Assembly: GCF_016583785.1 (NCBI RefSeq)
Contig: NZ_NRRU01000057.1
Span: 1 to 34,670 of the forward strand
Reading direction: 5' to 3'
From: Rubrivivax gelatinosus
GTDB lineage: Bacteria > Pseudomonadota > Gammaproteobacteria > Burkholderiales > Burkholderiaceae_C
Length of the DNA: 34,670 bases
Each line of letters starts with the position of its first letter. Position 1 is the first letter of the stretch. A model generated the notes under the pieces. The model was not told the origin of the DNA, did not search any database, and worked only from the letters and a program-made list of their open reading frames with translations. Of this stretch, positions 32,923-34,670 are shown piece after piece. Position numbers and translations under genes: made by a program.

Positions 32923-33232
32923 GGTCGTTCCAGTTCGCTCCCGCCGCCCAGGCCTCGGCGTCGGGCAGCGCCCTGTGGGTCTTGCTGATCGTCGGCCAGG
33001 CCGGCGCCAGTTCGGCGTTCAGCGCGATGAAGTCCTGCTGGTCGCCGGGCACGTCGTCGTCGGCGTAGATCGCCTGCACCGGGCACTCGGGCACGCAGAC
33101 GGCGCAGTCGATGCAGTCCACCGGGTCGATCACGAGGAAGTTGGGGCCCTCGCGGAAGGCGTCGGTCGGGCAGACGTCGACGCAGTCGGTGTACTTGCAG
33201 CGGATGCAGGACTCGGTGACGACGTAGGTCAT
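32919..33232 (-). CDS. fdxA: FdxA-type 7Fe ferredoxin with apparent C-terminal frameshift
   Basis: Small electron carrier with a 3Fe-4S and a 4Fe-4S cluster. The translation [20 protein letters not shown] and later [16 protein letters not shown] match FdxA, which is usually about 107 residues ending in LxxLER. As written, the frame is good to W95 (LPDAEAW) and then runs on without a stop for about 200 more codons through ccoG in the wrong frame (to 32321). In the neighbouring frame the bases at 32939-32919 read SELERP-stop, restoring the family ending, and that TGA overlaps the ccoG GTG. So one base is probably missing (or two extra) within 32939-32950, in the run TGGGCGGCGGGA. This is either a sequencing error or a real frameshift. 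Coordinates given are for the restored gene of about 104 residues. Confidence 0.82.
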
Positions 33233-33289
33233 CGCCGCCTCAGCCGCACGGGGTCGGGAAACTCATGGTCGTCGCCTTAAGATGCACAC

Positions 33290-33309
33290 CGCAAGCATGT
33301 TATCTTGCG
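33290..33309. promoter_or_regulatory. 20-base palindrome upstream of fdxA-ccoG
   Basis: CGCAAG-N8-CTTGCG, a perfect 6-bp inverted repeat in the most A/T-rich part of the 127-base gap between fdxA and the cytochrome b561 gene. On the minus strand TTGACG (33313-33308) overlaps its start and could be a -35 element, which would place the dyad between -35 and -10 as in MerR-type promoters; no good -10 is visible. Candidate operator for fdxA-ccoG. Confidence 0.4.
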
Positions 33310-33359
33310 TCAAGCATCAAAACAAGGCGACGGATGCAGCTTCAGAGCCGCCGGCGGCA

Positions 33360-33914
33360 CTAGTACCGTGTCTTGACGCCGGTGATCATCGCCCGCACGA
33401 GCCGGGTGCGTTCGATGCGGCCCATCACGATCGCGGCGGCGGCGTGCAGGCCGGCGAGGGCGACCAGCGTTGTCGCCAGGCCTTCGTGCAGATCTTGCAG
33501 CCACTCCTCGCCCCAGAAGCGGTCGGTGCCCTGCAGCCAGCCGGTCAGGCCCAGCGCCAGCACCAGCGCCATCAGCGCCAGCATCATCAGCGCGCCCAGC
33601 GGGTTGTGCCCGGCGTGCGGCTCGGCGTGCCCGCGCCGCAGTTCGGCCAGATGCCGCATCAGGCGCGCCGGGGTCGGGAAGAAGCTGGCGAAACGCGCGT
33701 GGCGGCTGCCGACGAAGCCCCAGACGATGCGCGCGCCGACCAGCCCGGCGGCGACGTAGCCCAGCACCTGGTGCAGGGTCTCGCCGTCGTCGACGACGAA
33801 GAAGTTCACCAGCACGCAGGCGACCAGCGACCAGTGGAAGACGCGCACGAACCGGTCCCAGACGACCAGGCCCGTCGTCGGTACGGCCGGAGCCGGCGTG
33901 CGCGCGGCGCTCAC
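33360..33914 (-). CDS. Cytochrome b561-type di-heme membrane protein
   Basis: Four-helix membrane cytochrome b, 184 residues, predicted to carry electrons across or within the inner membrane. Candidate heme histidines are in VFHWSLVACV, ETLHQVLGYVAAG, DLHEGLATTLVALAGLH (two). WDRFVRVFHW is the usual start of the family. The GTG at 33914 overlaps the stop of the PepSY gene (GTGA), so both are one translation unit. Its partner may be a periplasmic protein such as a small c-type cytochrome or the PepSY protein; none other is seen. Confidence 0.88.
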   Translation of the reverse strand: MSAARTPAPAVPTTGLVVWDRFVRVFHWSLVACVLVNFFVVDDGETLHQVLGYVAAGLVGARIVWGFVGSRHARFASFFPTPARLMRHLAELRRGHAEPHAGHNPLGALMMLALMALVLALGLTGWLQGTDRFWGEEWLQDLHEGLATTLVALAGLHAAAAIVMGRIERTRLVRAMITGVKTRY

Positions 33915-34171
33915 TTGGACTCGAGCACGGCGGCGGTGACCGGGTCGAAGTAGATCTCGACCTTCTTGCCGGCCTTGTCGGTGCCGTAGATCTCGTAGCA
34001 CTGGCCCTTGGTGACCTTGAAGGTCTTGATCTGGTAGCCCTGGGTCTCGAGGTTCTTGCGGAAGTCGGCTTCCTTGATCCACTTCTCCTTGGGCTGGGTG
34101 CAGGTCGGGCCGGCGAAGACGGCACCGGACAGGGCGAACAGCAGCGGGGCGGCGAGCAGGGTCTTGCGCAT
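33911..34171 (-). CDS. Small periplasmic PepSY-domain protein
   Basis: 86 residues: signal peptide (MRKTLLAAPLLFALSGAVFA), then a PepSY fold ending YEIYGTDKAGKKVEIYFDPV. The mature part has two cysteines (PTCTQ and GQCYE) that could form a disulfide. Coupled by a 4-base overlap to the cytochrome b561 gene. PepSY/b561 pairs are widespread in proteobacteria, often near two-component genes, as here. The role is unknown. Shine-Dalgarno GAGGA precedes its ATG. Confidence 0.85.
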   Translation of the reverse strand: MRKTLLAAPLLFALSGAVFAGPTCTQPKEKWIKEADFRKNLETQGYQIKTFKVTKGQCYEIYGTDKAGKKVEIYFDPVTAAVLESK

Positions 34172-34249
34172 CGGGAATCCTCGGCAGTGGCACCGGCATC
34201 TGCCGGCGACACCATTGCGCGCCGCGCCGATGAAGCGCGGCTTAACGCC

Positions 34250-34670
34250 TCAGGCCTTGGAGGTGTATCGCTGCAGCGTGTCGAGCAGCGCGGCGCGCGA
34301 CACCGGCTTGGCCAGGTGCGCGTCGCAGCCGGCGGCCTGGCTGTCGCGCACGTCCTCGTCGTAGGCGTTGGCGGTCAGCGCCACCACCGGCGTGCGCGGC
34401 GCGCCGGCTTCGGCTTCGAGCCGGCGCAGTTCGCGGGTCGCGGCCAGGCCGTCCATGCCCGGCATCTGCACGTCCATGAAGACGAGGTCGTAGTGCCCGG
34501 CGGCCAGGCGTTCGAGCGCTTCGCGGCCGTCGGCGGCGACGTCGAGCCGGCCGACATGGCCGGCGAGCATCGCGCGCACGATGTAGACGTTGAGTTCGTT
34601 GTCTTCGGCCAGCAGCACCGCGCCGGCGTAAGGCGCCGCTGCCGGCGCGCTGCCCGCCGGCAGCGGCGCC
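34250..34670 (-). CDS. Receiver-domain protein, probably C-terminus of a hybrid histidine kinase (partial)
   Basis: The frame is open to the window edge at 34669, so the gene begins outside. After an Ala/Pro-rich linker (residues before YAGAVLLAEDNELN) comes a CheY-like receiver domain: acidic pocket AEDNELN, phospho-acceptor aspartate in DLVFMDVQMPGMDG, VALTANAY and the lysine in AHLAKPV. It ends 16 residues later with no DNA-binding domain. Receiver domains after such a linker at the end of a protein are typical of hybrid sensor kinases. It is upstream of and co-directional with the PepSY/b561 pair, 78 bases away, so it may control it. Confidence 0.85.
   Translation of the reverse strand, partial: APLPAGSAPAAAPYAGAVLLAEDNELNVYIVRAMLAGHVGRLDVAADGREALERLAAGHYDLVFMDVQMPGMDGLAATRELRRLEAEAGAPRTPVVALTANAYDEDVRDSQAAGCDAHLAKPVSRAALLDTLQRYTSKA

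Noticed and set aside
32321..33232. A 303-residue ferredoxin with a long C-terminal extension
   Set aside because: The extension is the ccoG gene read in the wrong frame (Arg/Pro/Ala-rich), and the neighbouring frame gives the normal FdxA ending and stop.
33308..33320. FNR/ANR box before fdxA (TTGATGCTTGACGCAA on the minus strand)
   Set aside because: Only the TTGAT half fits; the second half-site and the four-base spacing are wrong.

Overview
High-GC DNA (about 70% G+C by eye) with betaproteobacterial gene content: FdxA-type 7Fe ferredoxin, CcoG/RdxA, a SUV3-like helicase, MetNIQ-type ABC genes, and adjacent ldtD and mepK. I infer a Burkholderiales bacterium, possibly Rubrivivax- or Leptothrix-like, able to live without oxygen at least part of the time. 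No rRNA, tRNA, CRISPR array, insertion sequence or phage gene was seen.

Layout. (1) 1-2613, minus: a truncated MprF-type flippase and a SnoaL-PAS-GGDEF diguanylate cyclase. (2) 3001-7291, plus: a tight operon of ABC ATPase, permease and binding protein (MetNIQ family), an acireductone dioxygenase with all four metal ligands, and a phenylacetate-CoA-ligase-like enzyme. (3) 7377-9638, plus: a SUV3-family helicase. (4) 9975-11258, plus: a NhaD Na+/H+ antiporter. (5) 11667-24324, plus: the centrepiece, rnfB - giant pyruvate:ferredoxin oxidoreductase - rnfC-rnfD-rnfG-rnfE-rnfA - small Cys-rich membrane protein - plant-type ferredoxin-NADP reductase - apbE, closed by a hairpin terminator. (6) 24375-26506, minus: ldtD and mepK homologues for peptidoglycan cross-links. 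(7) 26654-31454, plus: thiolase, alpha-methylacyl-CoA racemase and two acyl-CoA dehydrogenases, probably for branched acyl-CoA degradation. (8) 31465-34670, minus: ccoG, fdxA (with an apparent frameshift), cytochrome b561, a PepSY protein, and the receiver end of a two-component protein.

How the genes may work together. The 12.7-kb unit in (5) looks like a self-contained ferredoxin hub. The oxidoreductase makes low-potential electrons from pyruvate and carries its own C-terminal ferredoxin domain. Rnf exchanges ferredoxin electrons with NAD+ across an ion-pumping membrane complex. The FNR-type flavoprotein would connect the same pool to NADP(H). ApbE would attach FMN to RnfD and RnfG, and the 68-residue CX3CX2CX3C membrane protein may supply iron to the RnfA/RnfE membrane cluster, as NqrM does for Na+-NQR. 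The long multi-cluster RnfB and the C-D-G-E-A order resemble the Rnf of strict anaerobes rather than the usual proteobacterial ABCDGEH arrangement. The NhaD gene just upstream may balance Na+.

The second unusual unit is (2): acireductone dioxygenase, a CoA ligase and an ABC importer share one operon without the other methionine-salvage genes.
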